64,000 bases of DNA from Desulfotignum sp. (GTDB lineage Bacteria; Desulfobacterota; Desulfobacteria; Desulfobacterales; Desulfobacteraceae), in contig JAGYOW010000005.1 in the NCBI GenBank assembly GCA_018399285.1, positions 1 through 64,000 of the forward strand, written 5' to 3'. Position numbers and translations under genes: made by a program. Positions 27,804-35,500 of the stretch are shown here, piece after piece (position 1 is the first letter of the stretch; every line of letters starts with the position of its first letter). Under the pieces are notes generated by a model. The model ran no database searches, was not told where the DNA came from, and saw only the letters and a list, made by a program, of their open reading frames with translations.

Positions 27804-29570
27804 ATGAAACGAACCCATTTTTGTGCCGATCTTCGGGAAACAGACATTGACAAAACCGTGGTGCTGATGGGATGGGTCCAGCACCGCCGGGACCATGGCG
27901 GGGTCATTTTTGTGGACCTGCGGGACCGGGAAGGCATCACTCAGGTGGTCTTCAATCCGTTGATTTCACCGGCAGTCCATGAAAAAGCCCAGGAGATCCG
28001 AAGCGAATTTGTCTTAGGGATCAAAGGAAAAGTAGCGGCCCGGCCGGCAGATATGCGCAATCCCAAGATGGCCACCGGCGCCATAGAGATCCTGGTGGAA
28101 GAACTTAAAATATTTTCTAAAGCAAAAACCCCTATTTTTCTCATTGAAGACCGGGTGGAAGCCTCGGAAAACATCCGGCTTCAATACCGGTATCTGGACC
28201 TGAGACGCCCCCAGCTCAAGCACAATATCCTGGCCCGTCACAAAGCCACCATGGCCATCCGAAATTATCTGGATCACAACGGATTCATCGATATTGAAAC
28301 CCCTTTTTTAACCAAATCCACACCGGAAGGGGCCCGGGATTATCTGGTTCCCTCCCGGGTCAACCCGGGTCAGTTTTATGCCCTGCCCCAATCGCCGCAA
28401 CTGTTCAAACAGCTGCTCATGATCAGCGGTTTCGACCGGTATTACCAGATCGTCAAATGTTTCAGAGATGAAGACCTGCGGGCGGATCGTCAACCGGAGT
28501 TCACCCAGATCGACATGGAAATGGCTTTTGTGAATGAAGAACAGGTCATGGAAATGGCTGAAGGGCTGATTACGGCTATTTTTAAACACGTGTTGAATTT
28601 GGACCTGAAAACCCCTTTCCCCAGACTGACCTATGCCGAAGCCATGGATCGTTTCGGCCTGGACCGGCCGGACCTGCGGTTTGATCTGGAACTGGTGAAT
28701 GTTTCCGATATCGTTGAACACACCGGGTTCAAACTGTTTTCCAGCGTCGTCAAAAGCAACGGATTGGTCAAGGCCATCAATGCCAAAGGCTGTGCATCCT
28801 TTACCCGAAAACAGATTGACGATCTCACGGAATTTGCCGCTGTGTACCGGGCAAAAGGGCTCGCCTGGATCAAGATCAAAGACGATCAATGGCAGTCACC
28901 CATTGCCAAATTTTTCACAGATGATGAAAAACAGGTCCTGACGGACCGCCTGGATCTGGAACCGGGAGATATCGTATTTTTTGTGGCAGACCAGCCGGCC
29001 ATTGCCAACGAAGCTCTGGGTCAGCTGAGAAATGAGCTGGCCCGACGTCTGAACCTGATTCCGGAAGATCAGTTTTCATTCACCTGGGTGACCGAGTTCC
29101 CGCTGATGGAATACGATGAAACAGAAAAACGGTACCAGGCCCTGCACCACCCGTTTACCGCTCCCAATGAAAAAGACATTCCCAAGCTGGACACGGCCCC
29201 CCTTGAAGTCAACTCCCGGGCCTATGATCTGGTGCTCAACGGCATTGAAATCGGCGGCGGCAGCATTCGTATCCATGATACCGCGCTCCAGGAAAAAGTA
29301 CTGACCTGTCTGGGCATATCACTGGAGCAAGCCCGGGAAAAATTCGGATTTCTTTTGGATGCCCTGGATTCCGGGGCCCCTCCCCACGGAGGCATCGCCT
29401 TTGGCCTGGACCGGCTGATCATGCTTTTGTGCCGAGAAGATTCCATCCGGAATGTCATTGCCTTCCCCAAAACCCAGAAAGCCACCTGTCCCTTGACCGA
29501 AGCGCCTTCCACCGCGTCACCGACTCAGCTGCTGGAACTGGGCATCCGTACAACCCATATCGGGGAGTGA
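27804..29570 (+). CDS. aspS: Aspartyl-tRNA synthetase (bacterial type)
   Basis: A class II synthetase of 588 residues from this start. The OB-fold anticodon domain (VLMGWVQHRRDHGGVIFVDLRDREG, read in two parts) is followed by QSPQLFKQLLM, motif 2 CFRDEDLRADRQPEFTQID, the bacterial GAD insert, and motif 3 GIAFGLDRLIML. I prefer the ATG at 27804 (KRTHFCADL is the usual AspRS N-terminus, with AGGA 7 nt before); a GTG at 27783 is in frame with its own GAGG and would add seven residues. Whether it also makes Asp-tRNA-Asn cannot be told from the sequence alone. Confidence 0.95.
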   Translation: MKRTHFCADLRETDIDKTVVLMGWVQHRRDHGGVIFVDLRDREGITQVVFNPLISPAVHEKAQEIRSEFVLGIKGKVAARPADMRNPKMATGAIEILVEELKIFSKAKTPIFLIEDRVEASENIRLQYRYLDLRRPQLKHNILARHKATMAIRNYLDHNGFIDIETPFLTKSTPEGARDYLVPSRVNPGQFYALPQSPQLFKQLLMISGFDRYYQIVKCFRDEDLRADRQPEFTQIDMEMAFVNEEQVMEMAEGLITAIFKHVLNLDLKTPFPRLTYAEAMDRFGLDRPDLRFDLELVNVSDIVEHTGFKLFSSVVKSNGLVKAINAKGCASFTRKQIDDLTEFAAVYRAKGLAWIKIKDDQWQSPIAKFFTDDEKQVLTDRLDLEPGDIVFFVADQPAIANEALGQLRNELARRLNLIPEDQFSFTWVTEFPLMEYDETEKRYQALHHPFTAPNEKDIPKLDTAPLEVNSRAYDLVLNGIEIGGGSIRIHDTALQEKVLTCLGISLEQAREKFGFLLDALDSGAPPHGGIAFGLDRLIMLLCREDSIRNVIAFPKTQKATCPLTEAPSTASPTQLLELGIRTTHIGE

Positions 29571-29593
29571 CCCGCGTTTTCATTTAAAATAAA

Positions 29594-29623
29594 GCCCGCC
29601 GGGAAATGTATTTCCCGGCGGGC
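29594..29623. terminator. Bidirectional terminator, aspS / minE
   Basis: GCCCGCCGGGAAA and TTTCCCGGCGGGC form a perfect 13-bp GC-rich stem with a 4-nt loop, flanked by A/T-rich sequence on both sides. It lies between the converging aspS and minE genes and serves both. Confidence 0.9.
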
Positions 29624-29647
29624 AAATAAAACAGAGATACAGAAGTG

Positions 29648-29914
29648 TTACGCCCGTTTTCGTTTGACATGAAGAATGGGGGTATTAAACACCAAGGCCG
29701 ATACCTCGTCATCCCGCTTGACTTTCAACTCCAATGCGTCTTTGTCAATCTCGAAATATTTTGAAATCACATCCACAATATCCTGCTGAAGATCTGTCAA
29801 AGTGGTGTCATTGACCTCGAGTTTATCATAAATCAAAGAAAATTGGAGACGTTTTTTGGCGGCATCCTTACTGTTTTTTTTACCGGTGAACCGTTTCAAT
29901 AATCCGCTGAGCAT
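29648..29914 (-). CDS. minE: Cell division topological specificity factor MinE
   Basis: MinE stimulates MinD ATPase at the membrane and restricts division to mid-cell by pole-to-pole oscillation. From the ATG at 29914, behind AAGGAGA, it has 88 residues, the normal size. The N-terminal membrane-targeting helix (MLSGLLKRF) and the MinD-contact segment AKKRLQFSLIYD are clear; the dimerisation part follows (LQQDIVDVISKYFEID). An in-frame ATG further upstream would lie inside the minD end and is unlikely. Last gene of minCDE. Confidence 0.93.
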   Translation of the reverse strand: MLSGLLKRFTGKKNSKDAAKKRLQFSLIYDKLEVNDTTLTDLQQDIVDVISKYFEIDKDALELKVKRDDEVSALVFNTPILHVKRKRA

Positions 29915-29928
29915 GCAACTTCTCCTTC

Positions 29929-30726
29929 TTATTTTAACCCGAAAGTCTTGCTTATTTTTTGCCACATACTGGTTTTATAGACCGGCATTTCAATGGGCAG
30001 ATCTTCTTCTCCGTTCAATCGCCTGGCAATCCGCCGGAATGCAGCCCCGGCTTTTGAATCATTTTGCAGTACCAGCGGGGCCCCGGTATTGGAAGAAATC
30101 AACACTTTTTCATCCATGGGAACCAGTCCCACCAAGTCAATGGACAGCACTTCCATCACATCATCATGGCTGAGCATTTCTCCACGCGTCACCCGGGCCG
30201 GCTCGATGCGGTTGACGATCAGCTTGGGATTCAATGACCGGGCATACAGCAATCCGATCACCCGGTCCGCATCCCTGACAGCGGACACATCCGGCGTACA
30301 GATCACCAGAGCTTCATCCGCTGCCACCACTGAATTTTCAAACCCCCGTTCAATCCCGGCGGGTGAATCCATGATAATATAATCAAACCGGGACCGCAGC
30401 TGCTTGGCAACCCGTTCCACGCCTGCCGTGGTCAGTACATCTTTGTTATCACTCTGGGAAGCGGGAATCAGAAACAGGTTTTCAATCCGTCTGTCCCTGA
30501 TGGCTGCCTGCTCCACTTTACAGCGGTCCAGGACCACGTCCACTATATTGAAAACAATCCGGTTTTCCAACCCCATGACCACATCCAGGTTCCGCAGTCC
30601 GATATCCATGTCCACGATGGCCACACGATTTCCTTCAAGGGCCAGGGCAGCGCCGATGGAAGATGTGGCCGTTGTTTTTCCCACACCGCCTTTTCCGGAT
30701 GTGACAACAATGATTTTACCTTGCAA
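29929..30726 (-). CDS. minD: Septum site-determining ATPase MinD
   Basis: A ParA/MinD-type deviant Walker ATPase of 265 residues: SGKGGVGKTTA at residues 10-20 with the signature Lys, IVDMDIGLRNLD, and DSPAGIERGF. The C-terminal amphipathic helix (MWQKISKTFG) anchors it to the membrane in the ATP state. It recruits MinC to block FtsZ assembly near the poles. It sits between minC (30 nt) and minE (14 nt) on the same strand. Confidence 0.96.
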   Translation of the reverse strand: MQGKIIVVTSGKGGVGKTTATSSIGAALALEGNRVAIVDMDIGLRNLDVVMGLENRIVFNIVDVVLDRCKVEQAAIRDRRIENLFLIPASQSDNKDVLTTAGVERVAKQLRSRFDYIIMDSPAGIERGFENSVVAADEALVICTPDVSAVRDADRVIGLLYARSLNPKLIVNRIEPARVTRGEMLSHDDVMEVLSIDLVGLVPMDEKVLISSNTGAPLVLQNDSKAGAAFRRIARRLNGEEDLPIEMPVYKTSMWQKISKTFGLK

Positions 30727-30755
30727 ATCAACACCTCAACTGTTTAAAGTATAAA

Positions 30756-31445
30756 TTAAACCACCGCCGGCCAGGGCATTTTCCGGAACGGATTTGTTTT
30801 CATATAATTTTGTACCAGAATACCGCCATCCTTGATACTGGCGAACACCGGCACGGCATGACAGGCTTCTTCACTGCCGGTGACCGTGACTGTGGCAATC
30901 TTTATAACTGTAGGCTCAAAGGCAAGGGCGAACACAATGGCATCCTCATTTTCCGGATTGCCTGCATGCACTTTTCCTGCCAGTCGTCCTAATACAATAA
31001 TATCTTTACCGGCAATAATTTCAGCTCCCGGATTCACATCTCCGAAAATCACCACATGCCGGGTAGTTTCAATTTTCTGACCGGAACGGACCCTGCCCCT
31101 GAGCATCAAAACATCACTTCGATGATGGTTCCATCCCCTGGAAAGATCCCGCTGACGGATTCTCCGGGTAGGTGCAGATGGTTTCTGGGGAGAGGTTGTT
31201 ACCCGTCCCACCTCGAATTTTTCAATTAATCTGGTTTTAATCAGGGAAAAAAATTCTTCCTGACCCTGGGCATCTCCCATATCTATGACGACACTGGCAT
31301 TGACCGCCAGATGTTTCAATTTTTCAAACAGCTTATCTAATTCAGCGATCAGCTCAACTTTGGGACGGGAAATATCCAGGGTAACCCATAACCCGCCACC
31401 AACGCCCTTAAGTTTAACAGGTGCCGCGTTTTCAAAATTTATCAT
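30756..31445 (-). CDS. minC: Septum site-determining inhibitor MinC
   Basis: MinC blocks FtsZ polymer formation. Its 229 residues are the normal length. The N-terminal FtsZ-inhibiting domain (VKLKGVGGGLWVTLD) is linked to a C-terminal beta-helix that binds MinD: RGRVRSGQKIE, HVVIFGDVNPGAEI, DIIVLGRLAGKVHAG. It is the first gene of minCDE and diverges from the DAHP synthase gene. Confidence 0.94.
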   Translation of the reverse strand: MINFENAAPVKLKGVGGGLWVTLDISRPKVELIAELDKLFEKLKHLAVNASVVIDMGDAQGQEEFFSLIKTRLIEKFEVGRVTTSPQKPSAPTRRIRQRDLSRGWNHHRSDVLMLRGRVRSGQKIETTRHVVIFGDVNPGAEIIAGKDIIVLGRLAGKVHAGNPENEDAIVFALAFEPTVIKIATVTVTGSEEACHAVPVFASIKDGGILVQNYMKTNPFRKMPWPAVV

Positions 31446-31493
31446 GATATCGGTTCAGTAATGCCTTTTTCTCCTGCTTAAATATTCAGCAAA

Positions 31494-31522
31494 TATATAA
31501 GAGATCCATTATATCCTGTCAA
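31494..31522 (-). promoter_or_regulatory. Promoter of minCDE
   Basis: On the minus strand, TTGACA (31522-31517), 17-nt spacer and TATATA (31499-31494), about 50 nt before minC. The -35 is perfect; the -10 is four of six. Confidence 0.6.
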
Positions 31523-31590
31523 GGAATGAATCCCTAATCGTGTTTTTACGCAAATTTAAAAACCCCGAAGTAAAAAACAGACTTTTTTCA

Positions 31591-31618
31591 TTGACACCGG
31601 GACAACAAAGCCTATAAT
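31591..31618 (+). promoter_or_regulatory. Consensus sigma-70 promoter of the DAHP/DHQ synthase operon
   Basis: TTGACA (31591-31596), 16-nt spacer and TATAAT (31613-31618): both hexamers match the consensus at all six positions. About 100 nt of leader follows before the start codon at 31725. The leader holds AACCGGCGGGTT, a short inverted repeat, but no evident attenuator peptide. Confidence 0.85.
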
Positions 31619-31724
31619 ACGCAAACACAGGGTGTTCTTTTGTATAGAAACAACCGGCGGGTTGTATTTTATATTGCCCTCCTTTGTAAATGCTGGTAAA
31701 ACGCCTAAAGTTGGAGGTCATGCC

Positions 31725-32735
31725 ATGTTAATCGTAATGAAAAAAAATGCAACGGATCATCAAATCCAGGTGGTTGTTGAAGCGGTTGAAAACAGAGGTT
31801 ATACTGCCAGGCCTATTCCCGGAGGAGACCGGGTTTCCATCGGAATCTTGTATAACAGCGGCTCTGTGGATACCGGCCACTTTCTGGGATTCGATGGTGT
31901 AAAGGAGGTCATTCCGGTGACAAAACCCTATAAACTTGTCAGCCGGGAATTCAGACAGGAAAACACCCAGATCCGAGTCGGGGAAGCGGTTTTCGGCAAC
32001 GGCACCATGCCGGTCATTGCCGGCCCCTGTGCGGTTGAATCCCTGGATCAGGTGCTGGCCATTGCAAAAGCCGTAAAAAAAGCGGGCGCCAAACTGTTCA
32101 GGGGCGGCGCGTTCAAGCCTCGAACTTCGCCTTATTCTTTTCAGGGATTAGGGCAGCAGGGACTGGAATATTTAACCCGTGTCAGAGAAGAAACCGGACT
32201 GCCGGTGGTAACCGAGGTGATGGATGTGGAAACATTTGACATGGTGGAAGCCAGTGCGGACATCATCCAGATCGGCACAAGAAACATGCAGAACTTCACA
32301 CTGCTGCGGCGGGCGGGAAAAGCGAAAAAACCGATTATCCTGAAGCGGGGCATGTCTGCCATGCTTCAGGAATGGTTGATGGCGGCGGAATACATCATGG
32401 AAGAAGGAAACGCAAACGTGATTCTGTGCGAGCGCGGGGTCCGGACGTTTGTTCGACACAGCAGAAACACTCTGGATCTGTCCGTGGTGCCGGCAGTGAA
32501 AAAAGAAAGCCATTTGCCCATTATCGTGGATCCCAGTCATGCGGCCGGTGTCAGAGACCTGGTCATTCCCCTGGCCTGCGCTTCTGCGGCACTCGGAGCG
32601 GACGGCCTGATGATAGAGGTTCATAATCACCCGGAAGAAGCCTTGAGTGATGGTGGGCAGTCGCTGTATCCGGATCAGTTTGAACAAACCATGAAAAAAC
32701 TGACCGACATCCGTACTGTTATTGAATCATCATGA
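31725..32735 (+). CDS. aroF: 3-deoxy-7-phosphoheptulonate synthase (type I-beta)
   Basis: DAHP synthase condenses phosphoenolpyruvate and erythrose 4-phosphate, the entry to aromatic amino acid synthesis. From the ATG at 31725, with GGAGG 8 nt before, it has 336 residues. A small N-terminal ferredoxin-like regulatory domain (residues 1-70, MLIVMKKNATDHQ) precedes the TIM barrel: PVIAGPCAVES, FRGGAFKPRTSPYSFQG, QIGTRNMQN, LKRGM, and DPSHAAG near the end. That domain order is of the Thermotoga-like I-beta type, usually feedback-controlled by Tyr or Phe. It overlaps the DHQ synthase gene by 4 nt. Confidence 0.95.
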   Translation: MLIVMKKNATDHQIQVVVEAVENRGYTARPIPGGDRVSIGILYNSGSVDTGHFLGFDGVKEVIPVTKPYKLVSREFRQENTQIRVGEAVFGNGTMPVIAGPCAVESLDQVLAIAKAVKKAGAKLFRGGAFKPRTSPYSFQGLGQQGLEYLTRVREETGLPVVTEVMDVETFDMVEASADIIQIGTRNMQNFTLLRRAGKAKKPIILKRGMSAMLQEWLMAAEYIMEEGNANVILCERGVRTFVRHSRNTLDLSVVPAVKKESHLPIIVDPSHAAGVRDLVIPLACASAALGADGLMIEVHNHPEEALSDGGQSLYPDQFEQTMKKLTDIRTVIESS

Positions 32736-33769
32736 TAAAGACGTATCATATCGCTGGCCAGCAGGGCGCATCAGCGATTCATGTGGGCGCTCATTTGGCC
32801 GATATTGCCGCTTATCTTCCGGATCAGCCCCTGGTGATCATCACTGATCACAACATCAAGGCACATTATGCCCATGCCTTTCCTGAAGCACCGGTAATAT
32901 GCATCGGTACCGGAGAAAAGATCAAAACCCTGACCACGGTAGCGTTCATCTTGGATCAACTCATGGAGCTGGGTTGTGATCGATCGGTTTTCATCTTAGG
33001 CATCGGCGGCGGCATTGTCTGCGATATCACAGGTTTTGTCGCATCTATTTTCATGCGGGGGGTGGCGTTCGGATTTGTCTCCACCTCTTTGCTGTCACAG
33101 GTCGATGCCAGTGTCGGGGGAAAAAACGGGGTGAATGTGTCTGATTACAAAAACATGGCCGGGGTATTCAATCAACCCCGTTTTGTGATCTGCGACCCGG
33201 CAATGCTCACCACTTTGCCGGCGCCTGAAATTTCCAATGGCCTTGCCGAAATAGTCAAACACGCGCTGATTGCGGATATCGACATGCTGACATTTATGGA
33301 AAAAAATCAAAAAAAAGCGTTGGCCTTGGATCCGGAAATCATTTTTCACCTGGTTTCCCATTGCGTGGACATCAAAGCCCGGGTGGTGCAGAAGGATGAA
33401 AAAGAATCCGGGGCCCGTCGAAAGTTGAACTTCGGCCATACCTTAGGCCATGCCATTGAAAAACTGGATCCATCCGGCCACGGCAAAGCGGTCTCCCGGG
33501 GCATGGTTGCTGCGGCGCGGTTTTCATACGACAAAAAACAGCTTTGTGGCCGGGATATCGACCGAATCATCCGTTTGCTCCAGGGATTGGGCCTGCCCAC
33601 TGATCTGAATTATGATGCGGAAAAAATTGATGACGCGGTCAAACAGGATAAAAAAAAACAGGGGGACGGTTTGTTTTTTGTTTTTTTAGAAGCCATCGGG
33701 TCCGCCCGGGTGGAAAAAATTCATTTCAAAGAGATCTCCGCCTTTATCCAAGAAAACTTTGTCCCTTGA
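32732..33769 (+). CDS. aroB: 3-dehydroquinate synthase
   Basis: This NAD- and zinc-dependent enzyme closes DAHP to 3-dehydroquinate, the second shikimate step. It has 345 residues. GIGGGIVCDITGFVAS and LSQVDASVGGKNGVN bind NAD and substrate. Zinc ligands are in GLAEIVKHALI, NFGHTLGHAIE and the GHGKAVSRGM region. ATGA overlap with the DAHP synthase gene implies translational coupling. The two first enzymes of the pathway thus form a two-gene operon under a consensus promoter. Confidence 0.95.
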   Translation: MIKTYHIAGQQGASAIHVGAHLADIAAYLPDQPLVIITDHNIKAHYAHAFPEAPVICIGTGEKIKTLTTVAFILDQLMELGCDRSVFILGIGGGIVCDITGFVASIFMRGVAFGFVSTSLLSQVDASVGGKNGVNVSDYKNMAGVFNQPRFVICDPAMLTTLPAPEISNGLAEIVKHALIADIDMLTFMEKNQKKALALDPEIIFHLVSHCVDIKARVVQKDEKESGARRKLNFGHTLGHAIEKLDPSGHGKAVSRGMVAAARFSYDKKQLCGRDIDRIIRLLQGLGLPTDLNYDAEKIDDAVKQDKKKQGDGLFFVFLEAIGSARVEKIHFKEISAFIQENFVP

Positions 33770-33805
33770 TCCACTCCAGAATCTATGAACAAGTTCAGTT
33801 TTTTC

Positions 33806-33834
33806 TTGACAATTGATTATTAATCCTATTTAAT
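33806..33834 (+). promoter_or_regulatory. Promoter of the Fur/PerR-family gene
   Basis: TTGACA (33806-33811), 17-nt spacer and TTTAAT (33829-33834). The start codon at 33842 lies only 8 nt beyond the -10, which would make the transcript leaderless. The AT-rich spacer ATTGATTATTAAT is an imperfect palindrome and could be a Fur/PerR-type operator. Confidence 0.5.
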
Positions 33835-33841
33835 TATCAGG

Positions 33842-34303
33842 ATGAATAAAAACGAAATCAATGTGGACCGGTTCACCCAGTTGTGTAAAGCCCATGGGCT
33901 TAAGGTAACGCCTCAGCGGGTTGCCGTTTACAAGGCGCTCAAAAAGGCAACCGATCATCCCTGTGCTGACAAAATCCATAAACAGCTTCTCATGGATTTT
34001 CCAAACATCTCATTGGATACGGTCAACCGCACCCTGCTCACCTTTGCCAGAATACGTATTATCGATATCGTGGAAGGACAGGGAGATCCCAGGCGGTTTG
34101 ATCCCAACCTGGATGAGCATCACCATTTTTACTGTCTGTCGTGCAATAGCATCATTGATTTCCATGATCCGGAACTGAAACACATTCAACTGCCGGATGA
34201 AATCACCCGTTCATTCACAATCACCGGAAAACGGCTCTGCCTGACCGGATATTGTGCCCGATGCCGAAACCATGCCCCCGACAAGGTTACGGCGGTTGGA
34301 TAA
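33842..34303 (+). CDS. Fur-family regulator, PerR-like
   Basis: A 153-residue metal-dependent repressor. The winged helix (KVTPQRVAVYKALKKATDHPCAD) precedes the metal/dimer domain with EHHHFYCLSC and later a CARC pair, giving the two CxxC structural zinc sites; His and Asp residues in RFDPNLDEHHHF suit the regulatory metal site. Together with rubrerythrin as the next gene, 38 nt on, this favours a peroxide-sensing PerR role over iron control. That assignment is inference. Confidence 0.85.
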   Translation: MNKNEINVDRFTQLCKAHGLKVTPQRVAVYKALKKATDHPCADKIHKQLLMDFPNISLDTVNRTLLTFARIRIIDIVEGQGDPRRFDPNLDEHHHFYCLSCNSIIDFHDPELKHIQLPDEITRSFTITGKRLCLTGYCARCRNHAPDKVTAVG

Positions 34304-34341
34304 CATCTTAATTTTTTAGAACCATTTTCAAGGAGAAAAAA

Positions 34342-34916
34342 ATGAACTCATTAAAAGGAACCCAGACTGAAAAAAATCTTTTAACCGCGTTTTCCGGTGA
34401 ATCTCAAGCCAGAAACCGTTATACCTATTTTGCCAGTGCGGCAAAAAAGGAAGGATATGTTCAAATTTCAGACATTTTTACGGAAACCGCCAACCAGGAA
34501 AAAGAGCATGCCAAAAGATTGTTCAAATTCCTGGAAGGGGGGGAAGTTGAAATCACTGCTGCGTTTCCGGCAGGTGTCATCGGTACCACGCTTGAGAACC
34601 TCTACGCCGCCGCCGAAGGCGAGGCTTACGAATGGAACGAAATGTATCCGGAATTGCCGCCACTGCCAGAAAAGAAGGATTTGATGCGATTGCTGCCGTG
34701 TTTGAAGCCATAGCTGTTGCAGAAAAGCAGCATGACAAACGCTATAAGGACCTGGCAGCCAATATTGAAGCCGGCAAAGTCTTTAAAAAAGATGCACCGG
34801 TCACCTGGCGGTGCCGCAACTGCGGGTATCTGCATGAAGGCGCTGAAGCACCGGACATGTGCCCGGCATGTGCCCATGAAAAAGCCCATTTCGAGGTACT
34901 GGGAGAAAACTGGTAA
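34342..34916 (+). CDS. rbr: Rubrerythrin, single frameshift
   Basis: Rubrerythrin reduces hydrogen peroxide in anaerobes. The N-terminal four-helix di-iron domain (LLTAFSGESQARNRYTYFASAAKKEGY; ETANQEKEHAKRLF) carries the Glu and ExxH ligands. The C-terminal rubredoxin domain (WRCRNCGYLHEG, then CPACAHEKAHFEVL) has four Cys for one iron. Near 34650 one T seems to be missing in GAATTGCC: EMYPE is followed in the next frame by AATARKEGFDAIAAVFEAIA, as the family requires. AAGGAG precedes the ATG. Total near 191 residues, normal. Downstream of the PerR-like gene and closed by a terminator. Confidence 0.93.
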
Positions 34917-34965
34917 TTTTTTTGCCGGACCTGCTGAAACCCTTTCCTTTCCAATCTTGATAAAC

Positions 34966-35010
34966 CAGGCCCCGGTCCTGTGGCCACAGGATTTCGGGGC
35001 CTGAATTTTT
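34966..35010 (+). terminator. Terminator after rubrerythrin
   Basis: CAGGCCCCG (34966-34974) pairs with CGGGGCCTG (34995-35003), with an inner CCTGTGG/CCACAGG stem, then TTTTT at 35006-35010. Confidence 0.85.
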
Positions 35011-35061
35011 CCTCCCCAATGAGAAACCGGGTGACAAATGTCACACCCACCCATTCACTAT

Positions 35062-35090
35062 TTGACAAATATCCCTGGTGCACCTATATT
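35062..35090 (+). promoter_or_regulatory. Promoter of trxA-trxB-bamD
   Basis: TTGACA (35062-35067), 17-nt spacer, TATATT (35085-35090), 72 nt before the trxA start. Confidence 0.75.
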
Positions 35091-35100
35091 TATCAATATT

Positions 35101-35121
35101 GTGCATGATTGATTCATGCAC
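35101..35121. promoter_or_regulatory. Inverted repeat at the trxA transcription start, possible operator
   Basis: GTGCATGA-TTGAT-TCATGCAC: perfect 8-nt arms with a 5-nt centre, starting 10 nt after the -10 box. A repressor bound here would block initiation; the arms could also form a hairpin in the leader. Confidence 0.45.
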
Positions 35122-35161
35122 GGCTTCTTGTTAACCCATTAACAACAATTAGGACACAATC

Positions 35162-35488
35162 ATGACCGATAAAATTATTGAAATTGACGACGATGGATTC
35201 GAAGGAAAAGTGTTGAAATCTGAAAAACCAGTCATGGTCGATTTCTGGGCACCTTGGTGCGGCCCCTGCAAAGCCATCGCACCCACAGTTGAGGCATTGG
35301 AAAAAGCCTATGGTGATCAGATGACGTTCACCAAAATCAATGTGGATGAAAATCCCCTCAGCCCCAGCAAATATGGGGTTCAGGCGATTCCCACACTGAT
35401 TTTTTTCAAAAATGGTGAAATCGCGGATCAGATCACCGGGATGGTCGCCAAAGAAAAACTGGAACAAACCATCAAGAAGATCCTGTAA
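35162..35488 (+). CDS. trxA: Thioredoxin
   Basis: A 108-residue thioredoxin with redox motif WCGPC (Cys33, Cys36), MVDFWAPW before it and the cis-proline segment AIPTLIFFKNG. It reduces protein disulfides in the cytosol and is itself reduced by the TrxB encoded 12 nt downstream. Preceded by a good promoter and an inverted repeat. Confidence 0.96.
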   Translation: MTDKIIEIDDDGFEGKVLKSEKPVMVDFWAPWCGPCKAIAPTVEALEKAYGDQMTFTKINVDENPLSPSKYGVQAIPTLIFFKNGEIADQITGMVAKEKLEQTIKKIL

Positions 35489-35500
35489 GGAGAGCATAGC

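Noticed and set aside
26429-27940. A 503-codon minus-strand open frame
   Set aside because: Lies opposite hisS and the start of aspS; composition is typical of antisense and it has no ribosome site or motif.
34626-34916. Free-standing rubredoxin-like protein next to a di-iron protein
   Set aside because: One missing base in rubrerythrin accounts for it; the domains join perfectly when restored.
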